This document shows, piece by piece, positions 1 to 10,700 of a stretch of DNA of 64,000 nt. Made by a program: the position numbers and the translations under genes. The stretch covers positions 62,001-126,000 of the forward strand of contig CAJQUW010003421.1 of the NCBI GenBank assembly GCA_907163375.1. Reading direction: 5' to 3'. Source of the stretch: Prostheceraeus crozeri (Eukaryota; Platyhelminthes; Polycladida; Euryleptidae). The stretch's first letter is position 1. Each line of letters begins with the position of its first letter. The notes under the pieces are model-generated. The model was not told the origin of the DNA, searched no databases, and saw only the letters and a list, made by a program, of their open reading frames with translations.

Positions 1-511
1 AAAGCATTAAACCACAACTTAGAAGTTATCACCGGCATTTATGGAAATCGTTTGAGGTATGAAGAACGTCGATGTGAGCAATGCAGTGATTCACGGGTAG
101 AAAATTTGCATCATTTTATGATTGAATGTTCAAGATATCAGAAATTACGACAGGAACTAGCACCGATATTATGCCACTGCAAAAGTACAACTGAGTTCTA
201 CAAATTGATGAACACACATATTCCAAATAATCTTAAATGCATTGCTAAATTTCTTCAAAAAGCTAAAGAGTTGCGACAGTCTACTACAGAAAACACAAAC
301 TGAATGAAATTTAGAAGCAAATTTTTCTCCTGTCCTTCCTGAATACGATTTCTTTTATTGTTGAAATTGACCGCACGCTTGAAATGTACTTTTGATGTCT
401 GAGTTTCAATAGTTGTGTTTGAAACACGAATGTTTTTGTCCACACACATGTTCCCCATATTTTTCCATGTTTCCCAAAGTTTTTGGAAATAAACATTTAT
501 TGACTTATTGA
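1..511 (+). mobile_element. 3' end of a LINE (non-LTR retrotransposon)
   Basis: The open frame enters from outside the window and ends at a stop near 301. It carries the C-terminal zinc-knuckle region seen after the reverse transcriptase in many non-LTR elements: CEQC at the start, then LHHF and IECSRYQKLRQEL, giving a C-x2-C-x(n)-H-x4-C pattern. About 200 bases of 3' untranslated sequence follow, and the copy ends in a short TTGACTTA-type repeat at about 495-511, the kind of tail used by CR1/L2-like LINEs. Directly after the tail the sequence becomes Polinton terminal repeat, so the LINE probably inserted into that older repeat. The clade is not resolved. Confidence 0.7.
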
Positions 512-975
512 CTCTGTCGTTTTTCGCCAATCTCCCAAATCTTAAATGGCGTCTCACATCTAAACGAAGACAGATATGAACAAGCCGTTTCTTTCAGTAA
601 ATTGGTCTCACTCTTAGCTTTCAAACGAGCTATTGCACGACTTTCTATGATCTCTAGAACCAAAGTTGGAAGATCGGTGCCGTGGGGGGGACGTCAGCGA
701 AAATTTTTTCTCTCCGATTGCTTTCAAATTCACCATACAAATGCAGAATTGTACGCTGATTCCAAATCTGACATCCGTTTTGCTCTCCGATGCTTCGTTG
801 TGAGGCTACAACCCAAAACGTCCACAATTTTACCTCTGTCGTTTTTTCGGAAAAATTTTGAAGAAAAATTTTTTCTCTCCCATTCCTTTAAAACTCACCA
901 TACCGATGCAGAATTTGACGCTGATCACGAATCTGAAGTCCGTTTCACTCTCCCGTGCCTCCTTCACCCTCAAAA
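512..975. mobile_element. Diverged Polinton terminal-repeat fragment (fossil)
   Basis: This stretch matches, with clear divergence, the right-end orientation of the terminal repeat of the large Polinton at 26370-49093 (compare 48460-48890). The shared blocks run in the same order in both. It is only the end of an element; no Polinton genes lie next to it. It is older than the main copy, judged by its more frequent mismatches. Open frames crossing it are by-products of the repeat and are not genes. Confidence 0.75.
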
Positions 976-994
976 CACACTCTCACTCCACCAC

Positions 995-1126
995 GTCAAC
1001 CTGATCGGTCGGCCAAGTCAACCTAGTCGGTCAGCAAAGTCAACCTGGACGGTCGGCACCGTCAACCTGGTCGGTCGGCCAAGTCAGCCTGGACGGTCGG
1101 CCACGTCAACCTTGACGGTCGGCCAA
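995..1126. repeat. 22-bp minisatellite, six copies
   Basis: Six tandem copies of a 22-base unit, consensus GTCAACCTGGACGGTCGGCC plus two bases, with a few changes between copies. It is much more GC-rich than its surroundings. It follows the Polinton terminal fragment and may be that element's subterminal repeat zone. Confidence 0.85.
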
Positions 1127-1162
1127 GACAACCTCTCACTCCAACCTGGGCGGCCGGCCAGG

Positions 1163-1325
1163 CGCGCTGTGTTTGTATGGGAGCTAGCCATTTCGAGGCG
1201 CGCTGTGTTTGTATTGGACCCACCCCATTTCGGGGCGTGCGTGTTTGTATTGGACCCACCCCATTTCGGGGCGCGCTGTGTTTGTATTGGACCCACCCCA
1301 TTTCGGGGCGCGCTGTGTTTATTAT
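1163..1325. repeat. 37-bp minisatellite, about 4.5 copies
   Basis: Tandem units of about 37 bases containing TTGTATTGGACCCACCCCAT followed by a TTCGGGGCGCGC stretch; the first unit is diverged. Several long open frames run through it in all directions only because the unit lacks stops, so they are not annotated. Confidence 0.85.
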
Positions 1326-1331
1326 GGACCT

Positions 1332-1907
1332 TTACTTACTACTGGCACGAATCAGAGACAAGGATTCGTCCAACTCCTCGTCAGTCAACTTCGCCTGTAA
1401 CTGACGTTTGGCCCACTTGGTGACGACCGCGATTGACTTGTCCATGAGAGTTGCAGGCATTGGAGAGACAGACAAGGTTGCCAACGATTCTTGGATCTTC
1501 GACGAGTAGTGTTGTCTCAGTGCGGCAAGTACAGCATCACTCCATTGGTTAGTGATGCCAGCCATTGAAGCTGTAAAACAGTCGCTCATGAAAGCTGGCC
1601 TGATAGAATCTTGTAAAATTTTGGACTTCTTCTGTAGAGATGGAGGTAAACCACCGCGTAGTTGATTGCAATGATGTATCGATTTAACGATAGAAAAATG
1701 CAATCGTGTAATAAAAAAGTACGCAGGCGGGATAGCGTGTTGATGAGTACGAGTATCACGCTCTTGCTGTGTCGTCCATTGGCGGCCTCTGGTCTGGTCA
1801 GCAGCTCCATCCCGACGCCTTCCATATGACTGGGCGCGGTGACCACTTACAGGACCATGTGCATGCCATCGAGATGTGTGTTGTCCGTTGTAGAATGTCC
1901 GAGTCAT
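1332..1907 (-). pseudogene. Possible upstream ORF of a Penelope-like element
   Basis: A 191-codon frame. Its first 50 residues look random (rich in R, H and Q), but the rest is protein-like: a helix-rich run with RLHFSIVKSIHHCNQL, GLPPSLQKK, SIRPAF and NQWSDAVLAALRQHY. From memory this resembles the helical ORF found upstream of the reverse transcriptase in some animal Penelope-like elements; that is recollection, not a search result. It lies just beyond the 3' end of a PLE in the same orientation, as expected for the next copy in a partial head-to-tail PLE array. It could instead belong to an unrelated retroelement. Confidence 0.35.
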
Positions 1908-2142
1908 CGAGAAGAGGTGTGTCCTGGGCTAATAGCAATAGTAGAAGTAGTAGTCTTCCGACCACTACTTATTCCCAAAGGAAAAGTGCCACGCACCCCT
2001 CCCCCTCTCAAATATCGGACAAGCGCAAAAAACAAAGGCAAATTGACGGAGGACCGGTTTCACTTTTAATGCTTTATCAACTCCGAAAATACAGGCCAGC
2101 AAGAGAAGAGGAAATACATCGACTTAAATACATTGCAACAGG

Positions 2143-4246
2143 TTAACGATTACAATTCAGCATAGAGCGTAGATTCCTGTGCATTTTGTAAGAACCTCTG
2201 ATGCGTACATCGTTGAACAAACGTTTGCATCGGTTGACAGTCAAAACACTACAATCACTATATGGAACAACCAGGTTCAACGTCACATCGGTATTGTTTG
2301 GAAGAGTATTCAGTCCATTGGGTACAATGGTCGATAGACGAGACATCCAAACACTTTCTTTTATACGGCGCTTGTTCTGATCGATTATCTTTCCTAGACA
2401 CGTGAAAGAAAAAATCAGACAAAGAACAGCTACTGTTAAAATGATTGCTGACAGTAGTGCTATTAAACGTTCTGATGTTCCGCAGATGCTCATTAATGCG
2501 GCAACGCAAACTTAACGATTATTCACAAAATTACAAAACGTCAGAAAATCAGCTTCACTAAAGTTCCAAATACCGAATATATCATCGATGTATCTCAACC
2601 AGAGGTCAGGCGCTTTTTCGAGGTCAGCAAAAGGTTGCTCCCATTCACTAAGGTAAATGTTAGCCAAGGATGACCCGAACGGGCAGCCCATTGCTACTCC
2701 TTTCTTTTGAATAAATTGTTCGCCTCGAAAAATGAAATCATTGTTGCACAAAATAATTCTTAACATTGATAAGATGGTCAAATCTGGACGACGACAGTTA
2801 TTATGCTTCAAAAAGGCTCGACCGACTGCTGCTACACCATCCTCTATGCGTATGTTAGTATATAAGGAGTTAATGTCCATGGTAAAAAGTATGGTAGATT
2901 CAGAGATGTTGACATTCTTGAGAAGGGAAACAACATGTAGAGAATCACGAACATAACTGGGGATCTCTCGAACCAAAGGTGTCAAAAACATGTCTATATA
3001 GGCAGCACAATTGCGAGTAAGGCTATTGCAGTCTGAAACAATCGGACGTCCAGGAGGCATCTGAGGATTATTCCAGTCAGATTTATGAATCTTAGGCAAA
3101 ATATAAAAACGGCGATCAGAAAAATCGTCCAGAGGTTTAAGAGCCAAAAACTCTTTTTTAGACAAGAATCGTTTACAGTACAGGTATGACAGAAAATTAC
3201 AAAGTCTCAGTCGAATGCTGTTAGAAATATTCTCTAATAATAGTCCGGGAGCTAGCGTGAACTTGTGCAGGGAACGAGGTAGTACATAAAACTTTCACAT
3301 AGCATAGTACACCTCTAACCTACTGCAAAACTTCGCGTCTGCCGGATCAGATCATTTGCTTTTCAGAAATAGAGATGATAACAAAATCCTATGTATTTCC
3401 AATGGTAAAATTGTGACATCTGAGGTGTTGACTCCATTTTTTCGAATTTTTGCTCATAAAAGTTACACAAATTGGTATTTTGTTGAATTGGTTATTATAG
3501 AAATCATCTACAGATCATGATCTTTCAAATGAGTTATCATTCAGTGACAGAGGATGAAGTAAAGTGTACAAACAGACACTTTTCGTTAAAGTATATCAAC
3601 AATTTTCCTGAAATTTCTATGTTAAAATTTGCAGTTACACCAACGAAAAGTGTCTGTTTGCACACTTTACTTCATCCTCTGTCACTGAAAGATAACTCAT
3701 TTGAAAGATCATGATCTGTAGATGATTTCTATAATAACCAATTCAACAAAATACCAACTTGTACAATTTTTATGAGCAAAAACTCGAAAAAATGGAGTCA
3801 ACACCTCAGATGTCACAATTTTACCATTGGAAATACATAGGATTTTGTTATCATCTCTATTTCTGAAAAGCAAATGATCTGATCCGGCAGACGCGAAGTT
3901 TTGCAGTAGGTTAGAGGTGTACTATGCTATGTGAAAGTTTTATGTACTACCTCGTTCCCTGCACAAGTTCACGCTAGCTCCCGGACTATAATGGCGTATA
4001 GAATTCAGGATTAGAAAGCTGACGAAAAGCTTCGTTGTCATAATCTTCCTTAGATACAATAAACCATTTACCACCTTTATCTACCGGTGTGATAATGACA
4101 GCAGGTTCGGATTTAAGTCTTTCAAGTTCCTTTCTTTCGGAAGGACGAAGATTGTCTTTAGGATAGCAAGCTTTGCACTTTCTGAGATTAGCACGGACAG
4201 AATAAAAAACATTATTACAAAGACGTTTGCTTACTACTAATGACAA
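2143..4246 (-). pseudogene. Penelope-like element, RT and GIY-YIG remnants
   Basis: Reading leftward from 4246, the first segment has the PLE N-terminal signature (TPVDKGGKWFIVSKEDYDNE, the DKG motif). After a foldback insertion (3242-3987) comes a reverse transcriptase: RRFYILPKIHK, FTMDINSLYTNI (motif A), GVAMGCPFGSSLANIYL (motif B) and LRYIDDIFGIW (motif C, YxDD). After the YIDD region the copy jumps straight into the last part of a GIY-YIG nuclease domain (EHLRNIR, then VWMSRLSTIVPNGLN), so the RT thumb and the first half of the nuclease are missing. The 5' end stops about 60 bases from the DEG/ENaC stop codon. The copy is dead and has frame disruptions. Confidence 0.85.
3242..3987. mobile_element. 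746-bp foldback (palindromic) element inside the PLE
   Basis: Two arms of about 348 bases are almost perfect inverted copies, separated by a loop of about 50 bases (3590-3640). The ends read AGTCCGGGAGCTAGCGTGAA and its exact complement. ATAAT flanks both sides (3237-3241 and 3988-3992), so a 5-bp target duplication is the simplest reading; a TAA duplication with slightly longer ends is also possible. No coding capacity. It splits the PLE coding sequence, so it is younger than the PLE. Confidence 0.9.
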
Positions 4247-4304
4247 ACATATTTTTCAGTTAATTATTAATGATAATAAAAATCCCTTCTCACTCCACAC
4301 ACAG

Positions 4305-5864
4305 TTAGACAGGTGCATCAATTGTCTTTGTGTTGAAGAAACGCCGCTTGAATATAGATATCAATATCTTCAATGTTGTGTCCAATATCTCCATTATTTT
4401 GAAGATGTTCAGACCAAGGTAAAGACTAGTGGTTCCTCCTATTGCTGGGAACAAAGACGATAGGGGAAATGCGTTTGTTTCCTTCATGGAGATGGAATAA
4501 GTTTCCGCTGGCCGCATAGTAACTTTAAGAAAGGACTGCTTTGATATCTTGTGAAGTTTAGTCAAGCTTCTATTTTTGTACAACTCAACCAACTGAGCCC
4601 AACCTGGTGCTGCGTGCAAAATGGTTGAATTTAAAGGAATATGAACGATCCCCAATGTTTCCATAACTGAGCCGAGAAATACGGGAGCAGGCCATGTACT
4701 TGAGCTGGTTTGTAAGGAATATTTATGACGATGACACAGATCCTTGCATTTGATATTCAGCATCCGTGTCAGTGAGACATCGTTAAACATGCTTTCAATA
4801 CACATGATGTCCTTGGAAACAGATTCTAAAGACGAAATGGAGGCATTGTGACAAATCCTGGTTGAAGTCTTCACCTCGGAGGGGATGATGAAGTTGTAAG
4901 GAATACATCCACAGGCATCGTGAAAAGCCTTCGATAGATTGTAATTGATGCACATGCTGAAGTCCATGACGTACTCAACCGATCTATTATCCCAATGGAA
5001 AGAAAATGACACTTTTGGTTTTGACGACAAGCATGGCTTTCCTGGAATGTCCAAAAGTGTCAAGGATTCCATAGAAATCGACAAGTCAGTAGCCATTCCT
5101 GAACCTGCATGCAGCTGTAAAGAATTGTAACTGGGGAAAACATCCTTTTCAGTAAAGATGAACTTTAATCCAGCTGTCATTGCACCATCGGTATCTGCAT
5201 CAAAGGGTGACGACAGTAAATCAAACAAGAGATCCCCCATAGCAACTTGTGGTCTCGCGTGAATCAGGTCAGCAAATAGGTAAAGAGTCAATTCTGTCTT
5301 TGGAGTTGACAGCAATGATGAGTTTAAGAATTTGAAGCAAGAGTGATAAAGATCATTTGAATATTTTTCAAATCCATTGCGTATTTTATATGTGTCGACT
5401 TCTGTTTTGACAAAAGCTTTCACTATAGTCTGCAATGCAGAATGCATGATTTTGGTGAGGGTATCTTTACTCGAAGAGGCCAACGAGAGACCATACAGCC
5501 GTTTCCAAATATTAGGCCTACCAGTTTGATTGATGTAATTCTCTTCTAGCCACAATAACCAACGAAGAAATTCAGTAGATTCCCTGAAATTCAAATTCTG
5601 AATTGCTTTTGACTGAGAAAAGGGACTCAAGTTGCAGATATATAAATCAGGGAAAATAAATGAAATTCCTTTTTGTTCGATATTTAAATTCACAGGATTT
5701 TCGTTGAATAATTTCGCAAGACTTCGGATGTTAAAGATGTATAGACTCCACATTGCCGCAAGAATGAGGCACCAAGCAAGTTTTTTGAATATAGACTTTG
5801 ATTTCAGCAGCCGAGAAAGACCAGGAATTGAAGCCGCAATTATCTTTGTTTTTATATCATCCAT
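4305..5864 (-). CDS. DEG/ENaC-family (amiloride-sensitive-type) cation channel subunit
   Basis: Single open frame of 519 codons, the usual length for this family. Subunits form trimeric Na+-selective plasma-membrane channels gated by peptides, acid or mechanical force. Visible features: a short cytoplasmic N-terminus, a first membrane segment at about residues 30-50, the post-TM1 block FPDLYICNLSPF (about 71-82), a Cys-rich extracellular region with CGCIPYNFIIPSE and several later Cys, and the pre-TM2/TM2 block FPAIGGTTSLYLGLN (about 472-486) followed by a hydrophobic run to about 504. Oddities: the HG gating motif before TM1 is replaced by AS, and the G-x-S selectivity-filter motif reads GLN. 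Intronless, so it may be a retrocopy or a lineage-expanded intronless member. No poly(A) signal is obvious before the PLE begins about 60 bases downstream. Confidence 0.85.
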   Translation of the reverse strand: MDDIKTKIIAASIPGLSRLLKSKSIFKKLAWCLILAAMWSLYIFNIRSLAKLFNENPVNLNIEQKGISFIFPDLYICNLSPFSQSKAIQNLNFRESTEFLRWLLWLEENYINQTGRPNIWKRLYGLSLASSSKDTLTKIMHSALQTIVKAFVKTEVDTYKIRNGFEKYSNDLYHSCFKFLNSSLLSTPKTELTLYLFADLIHARPQVAMGDLLFDLLSSPFDADTDGAMTAGLKFIFTEKDVFPSYNSLQLHAGSGMATDLSISMESLTLLDIPGKPCLSSKPKVSFSFHWDNRSVEYVMDFSMCINYNLSKAFHDACGCIPYNFIIPSEVKTSTRICHNASISSLESVSKDIMCIESMFNDVSLTRMLNIKCKDLCHRHKYSLQTSSSTWPAPVFLGSVMETLGIVHIPLNSTILHAAPGWAQLVELYKNRSLTKLHKISKQSFLKVTMRPAETYSISMKETNAFPLSSLFPAIGGTTSLYLGLNIFKIMEILDTTLKILISIFKRRFFNTKTIDAPV

Positions 5865-6521
5865 GTCGACTTGTCAGCAATCTTTTCCAAATGAATCTCT
5901 GATAAAAGGAAAAGTTGAAATAGAAATGTGTTGCATAATTTCTCTCATATCACAATTGTTGTCGATTAAAGTCAATAATATTTAATGGATGACTTTGACA
6001 TATGAGAAACTTGAGATTGATCATTTCTCCATAATAGGATGCAGAATAAACAAGCAGCATTTGACAATTAGGTAGCCAATGTTAGATAAGTGTTTCCGCG
6101 AATATGAAGTTTACTTCCATTTAAATTACTTGAGTGATCATGCGCTCAACGCCGCTAAAATGTCACAGAATCAAATACTTTTGATCACGCACGTACGTGC
6201 TCGAACATCACAATTTTCTCCTATGCTGCATTGCTGCTGCTTTCAATATCAAGCACTACTGAAACGCAAAATGAAGTGTAATGACAGGCGCAAGATACTT
6301 GTTAAATTATGGATTGTTGCCTCTGATGATCGACAACGATCATGAAAGCGCTTAAGTACAGAGATGATCATAAAATTTTGACCACTAAAAATTTGTCTTG
6401 TTCAACAAAATCTTGTCAATTCCAGATACAAATTTGGCAGATAAGTGAAAATAAAGGTTCTTCGTTGTTCACTGGCTCATTAGAGCCAGTTGGCTCTTCA
6501 TGGTACGTTCGCTGGTGGTCA
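5865..6521. other. Non-coding flank of the channel gene
   Basis: Upstream flank of the DEG/ENaC gene. I see no convincing coding exon, repeat or promoter motif. The short open frames here are without recognisable content. Confidence 0.4.
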
Positions 6522-7480
6522 CTAATATTTTGTGACCTCACCAGAAAGTTCAATCACTTGTCGAATCCGGGAAGGCATGCTTTTGATCAAGCGGTTCATT
6601 ACTTCTTGATCTAAACTCTCCCACTCATGCCTTAGCAAAGCTTCAAGTCGAGAAAGACCATCTCCAGGAAGAATTGATCACTTCACACCACGCTTCAGTA
6701 GACTCCGGACATTTTCAATTGGATTGAGGTATGGTGAGCAAGCGGACCACTTCCAAGTTCGCACGCCAGCTTGAGTTTTGAATGAATCAGTTAGACAGCT
6801 CCTGTAACAAGTGGCGCTGTCGTTCATGTAAATCCGGTAGGAGGAAGGATTGCCCAATTGGAAGGACAATGGAAGAATGTGCCTTTGCAAAACATTCACG
6901 TATCCATCGAAATACATGTTATCCCTTTGGATATGGAGTTCAGTTCGGCCCTTAATCCATATCGCAGTCCAAATCAACAATCTTCCACCTCCTTGTTACA
7001 GGCGATGTCAAATGATCAGAAATTGCGTCACCTGACTTCACCCAAACTCTCAAACGGCATCTCGACCTCTTAAACAGACAAGAAGCTCAATCACTCCAAA
7101 CAACTCGATTCCATTGAGAATGCCAGTGGCAATGTTGCATCGCCCACTTCAGCCTTAAGCTCAATGCGGTTGGCTGTCAATTCGATCCTTGATGGTCTCT
7201 TACGGCTTTTAAAAGGCTCACTTTTCAGGCGACGTCTCTTTTTGTGGCAGAATCCGTCGACTGTCGAAGTGAACTCCTCAGCTCGACTGAAGACAGAGGG
7301 GATCGTTTCTTACCATTAATGATCATTCGATCTGTTCGAAAATTTGTCTTTCTTTTCCGACCGGATCCAACTTTACTGGAAATGGAGAAAAAAAAATAGT
7401 TTTCCACCTGTGGACGGTGGTCTTTGGGACACCTACTTTTCGACTAGCTAGCCGTTCGGACAGTCTTTCTTTCTGACGAA
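6522..7480 (-). pseudogene. Tc1-like transposase remnant
   Basis: Minus-strand pieces line up in order with a Tc1 (IS630/Tc1/mariner) transposase: an HTH end (VGVPKTTVHRW, about 7440), the linker with SSVELRSSLRQST (about 7290), the catalytic core (IWIKGRTELHI, LGNPSSYRIYMND, CSPYLNPIENV; 6678-6980) and a C-terminal GEVTKY before a stop at 6522-6524. The SPxLNPIEN block contains the expected catalytic Glu. Several frame changes separate the blocks, so it cannot make a full protein. TIRs were not identified with confidence. Confidence 0.85.
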
Positions 7481-7741
7481 AGAGCAGAAATGTTGCTCTT
7501 CAAAAACACTTTCATAAGCTTCGAATCAGTCATCATCAGGTCATCACGACCCATCATGACAAGATGAATACAAAACCGAATGGAAACTTTGTTTACAACT
7601 TATCTGGGTTAATACTTTGATCTGGCTATGCAGACGTCTAGCCACCATGGATATTGAAAGCCTGAAAATGACCTTGTAAGCAACAGAAGATTTAAACAAC
7701 TTTTCAACAATCATCAGAAACAGAAAATTATGCAATGAACT

Positions 7742-8064
7742 TTGGACATCATTACTTCTCTAAAAGTACACCGATTTCGAGAGTGCTCTTCTAGATTGAA
7801 ACCTACAAATTCAAACTCAAATTCGAAATATTCTTCGAAATCTGGCAAGAATAAAACTGCTAATTTAAAATGTTACAGCTGTGGATCTAAGGACCACTTA
7901 ACCAATGATTCGGCTTGTCCTGCTAGAAATTCAACTAGTTCGAATTGTAAGAAAGTTAGTCACTTTGCATCAGTCTGCACTACTAAATCGAATTCCTCTG
8001 ATCTGTTGAATCATAAGAATTTTCGCGTTAATATGACTCGCCGTTCTGAGTGTCTTCCTCGTAG
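7742..8064 (+). pseudogene. Gypsy nucleocapsid (zinc-knuckle) segment, fossil
   Basis: Contains a CCHC-type knuckle pair typical of the nucleic-acid-binding end of Gag or the Gag-Pol junction in Gypsy elements: CYSCGSKDHLTNDSACPA, then CKKVSHFASVC. It is preceded by a Ser/Asn/Lys-rich linker. It is cut at its right side by the Crypton-bearing insertion. Confidence 0.75.
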
Positions 8065-8066
8065 TA

Positions 8067-8206
8067 AAGTATGCCAGATTATTACATAGTTGTAGAATCG
8101 CATTTCAGAATCCCTTCGACATGTGATAAAATTTGTTCCCAGGGAAAATCTTGGTAGATAAGGATTCTATCGCGGATATCTATGGCCCTAATAATCTGGC
8201 ATACTT
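8067..8206. mobile_element. 140-bp MITE with TA target duplication
   Basis: Ends AAGTATGCCAGATTATTA and TAATAATCTGGCATACTT are exact inverted copies, flanked by TA on both sides (8065-8066 and 8207-8208), as for Tc1/mariner-related MITEs. It sits at the extreme left edge of the Crypton-bearing element. Non-coding. Confidence 0.9.
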
Positions 8207-8255
8207 TATAACGGATAGAGGATAGCTATGCGATTCTCTGGCATATCTCGTGAAA

Positions 8256-8400
8256 TGTACATTCCTATATGTCTATGAATGCATCCACTATATTGAACAA
8301 GACTTAATTTGAACTGCACGAACCCGAAGGGCGAGTGCATAGTTCAATCAAGTCGAGTTCAGATATCAGGGGATGCATTCACAGCCATATAAGAATACAT
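8256..8400. repeat. Long imperfect hairpin in subterminal region
   Basis: Arms of about 65 bases pair imperfectly around the loop ACCCGAAGGGCGAG. The pairs include GAATGCATCC with GGATGCATTC, and GAACTGCAC with its complement. It lies just inside the left end of the Crypton-bearing element. It may be a recombinase-binding or replication-related structure; this is inference. Confidence 0.6.
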
Positions 8401-8578
8401 TTCTATCATACTTTCCGAGATCTGTGTAATCATGGTCATGGCCAGATCTATGATCTTAGTCAGTGATTACATTATTCACTTCAAATTTCAAATCTATACC
8501 ATAGTAGCCTACAATTTGACATCATAATATAGTAAGCAAAATTAGTTATTTCTCATTTCTCGAAGTGAATGAACAAAG

Positions 8579-10700
8579 ATGACAACTTCACGATTTGCAA
8601 CACCATTAGATGAGGATATGATAGAAGAAATGATGAGATCAAAGATACCAGATGGGACGAAAAGAAAAGAAATATGGGCAATAACATTATTCAAAGACTG
8701 GCTGAAGAAGCGCACACCGAAGGAATATTACAGGAAGGACAGCTACATGTTTTTAAGGGAGTCGATGAACTAACAGCGAATGAGTTGGACTATTTGTTTA
8801 GTTTTTTTCATATTGGGAATTCGCACCTTCAATGGGAACCGATTCAAGAGCTCCACTTTGAAAAACGTAGCATCTATGATACAATATCACTATAGAAGTA
8901 GAAGAAGTAGAAGTAAAGTGTTTATATTTGAAATAATGAAAATCGAGAGTTACAGTCATGAGAACAATAAGACAAATAATAGTGTACAAAATAATTCATT
9001 CAAAACCATGCAAAATTACAAATTTATCAACTTTACATGTACGATTTGTTGTCAACACTAAACACGAATATCATAATGATGTCGAAGAATTCATTAAAAC
9101 ACAGGACCAAGGGAAAATGAGTGAAGTCTTCTTGAAGTGCTGATCGGTGGTAAACATAGCTTATTAGTTCTTGGCACACGCACAGGCATAAATTCATGTA
9201 AAGGATGGAATACATATGTCTCACATCTACTAAGGAGATTAAATGCACGTTTTTCACGCAATGACAAAACAGATGGAAAGAAACAACATCCACAATACTT
9301 GCCACAAATTATTCTATGAGCTCTTTTGTGAAATAATTCAAGTTTCTGCTCTAAAGTCTTGGAAAGCCATACAAAAACAGGAGCAGCATACAACAAAATT
9401 GATAAAATGATGGAATTATAAACCATACGTAAATTATCACAAGAGAGGTATGGTTTCAAGACACGAATAACACAGAGCCTTTGTGACGCAAGCTTTAGAA
9501 TTCTCTCTATATGCGAAGACCAATCCAAGCCGTCGTTCCACGTAACACCAAGGATCTTTATTGCTTTGGTTAGACTAATATTATCGTAGGCAAGCTCAGC
9601 CGAAGTACAGTTACCTTTCCTGAAAATCAGCTGCTGAGACTTCCTCAGATTCAAAGACATCTTACTCATATCCATCCAACTTTCAATGTAGTGCAGATTA
9701 TTAGGCAAATCCCTATCCTTGAATATCGGCTCTATTAAAGTCATATCATCAGCATATATCAACGAGTTAACTATAACAAGCATTTTAATAAAGGTTGGTC
9801 CATTTTCAAGGAAAAAGATTTCCAACGGTCAAGAAACAATCTCGATTTATCAATGAAGCTCAGTCGAGAATCTGGAGTGGATGGTAACTCCAGAAGAGCA
9901 GAAATCATTGAAGAGAGTCATGATCAGATTTTGTGGGACAAGAAACTGCTGGGATCAGATACTCCGAAGAAATTGGTCCATACTTTGGTCTATCTTTTTG
10001 GAAAAAACTTCGCTTTGAGAGGAAGAGATGAGCACAGACGACTCCAAATGTCTATGATAGAGGAGCAGTACGATAATTTAGAGCAACGCTGTTTTCATTT
10101 ATACATTGAAGACATTTCGAAAACGAGTAAAGGTGGAATTCATGATACTAAGAAGGAACCAAAAAGACCAGAGCATGCGAAAATCAATTAAATGCGGGTA
10201 GATGCATTTTCCAACTGTACAGATAATAATTGACCCATCGTCCTCCAGGAGTTGAAGACTTCTATCTGACACCTCTGATTAACCCAAAAGATGACATATG
10301 GTACAAAATTACTCCCGTGGGAGTGAACCAGCTTGGTAGTGTCGTGAAGAAACTGTTTATGAACGCCGAAATTAAGGGACGTTTCACCAATCATAGCTTA
10401 AAAAGTACTGCACGATCCCAACTGTGTGCTGATGGATTTGGTCGAGACGTTGTGATAAAGAAAACAGGACATATATCGGAAAGTGATTTGGACTATTTGG
10501 AGGTGGGTCGCAAACAAGAAATTGGTATGAGTGACTCAAACAATTACATTCGAAAGAAGCAAACTTCAACAACAATCATGGTGAATGATAACAAGGAAAA
10601 TATCTGCGTATCTACCAGTAACTCATCAGTTGCAACTTTATCAGAGCCTGCAAGAATTGTTATAGAAAAAAATGGATGTAAAGTATCAATTTTCATGTGA
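8579..10700 (+). pseudogene. Crypton-type tyrosine recombinase (DUF3504/KIAA1958-like), interrupted
   Basis: The N-terminal block RFATPLDEDMIEEMMRSKIPDGTKRK with ELTANELDYLFSFF is the usual start of this family. The catalytic part has LLGSDTPKKLVHTLVYLFGKNFALRGRDEHRRLQ (about 9950-10050; first Arg region) and later ITPVGVNQLG, FTNHSLKSTARSQL and VIKKTGHIS (about 10300-10480). The H-x-x-R box reads HSLK, so the second catalytic Arg appears to be Lys. The frame changes near 8770-8800 and again around 10200, and a LINE fragment (about 8896-9830) splits the gene. Enzymes of this family cut and rejoin DNA through a Tyr nucleophile; this copy should be inactive. Confidence 0.8.
8896..9835 (-). pseudogene. 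5'-truncated LINE reverse transcriptase
   Basis: A minus-strand frame (9094-9825) begins within the RT at LIYADDMTLIEP (YADD catalytic box). It continues through MSLNLRKSQQLIFRKG, IKILGVTWNDGLDWSSHIE and SILLYAAPVFVWLSK to a C-terminal HRIICGKYCGC region, as in CR1/Jockey-group LINEs. The 3' tail is a CTACTT-type microsatellite at 8896-8925 on this strand. It lies in the opposite orientation inside the Crypton recombinase gene and is therefore the younger insertion. Confidence 0.8.

Noticed and set aside
1062-1404. Several 60-80 codon frames on both strands (repeated HPISGR / PRNGVGPIQT peptides)
   Set aside because: They are translations of the 37-bp minisatellite, which lacks stops in several frames.
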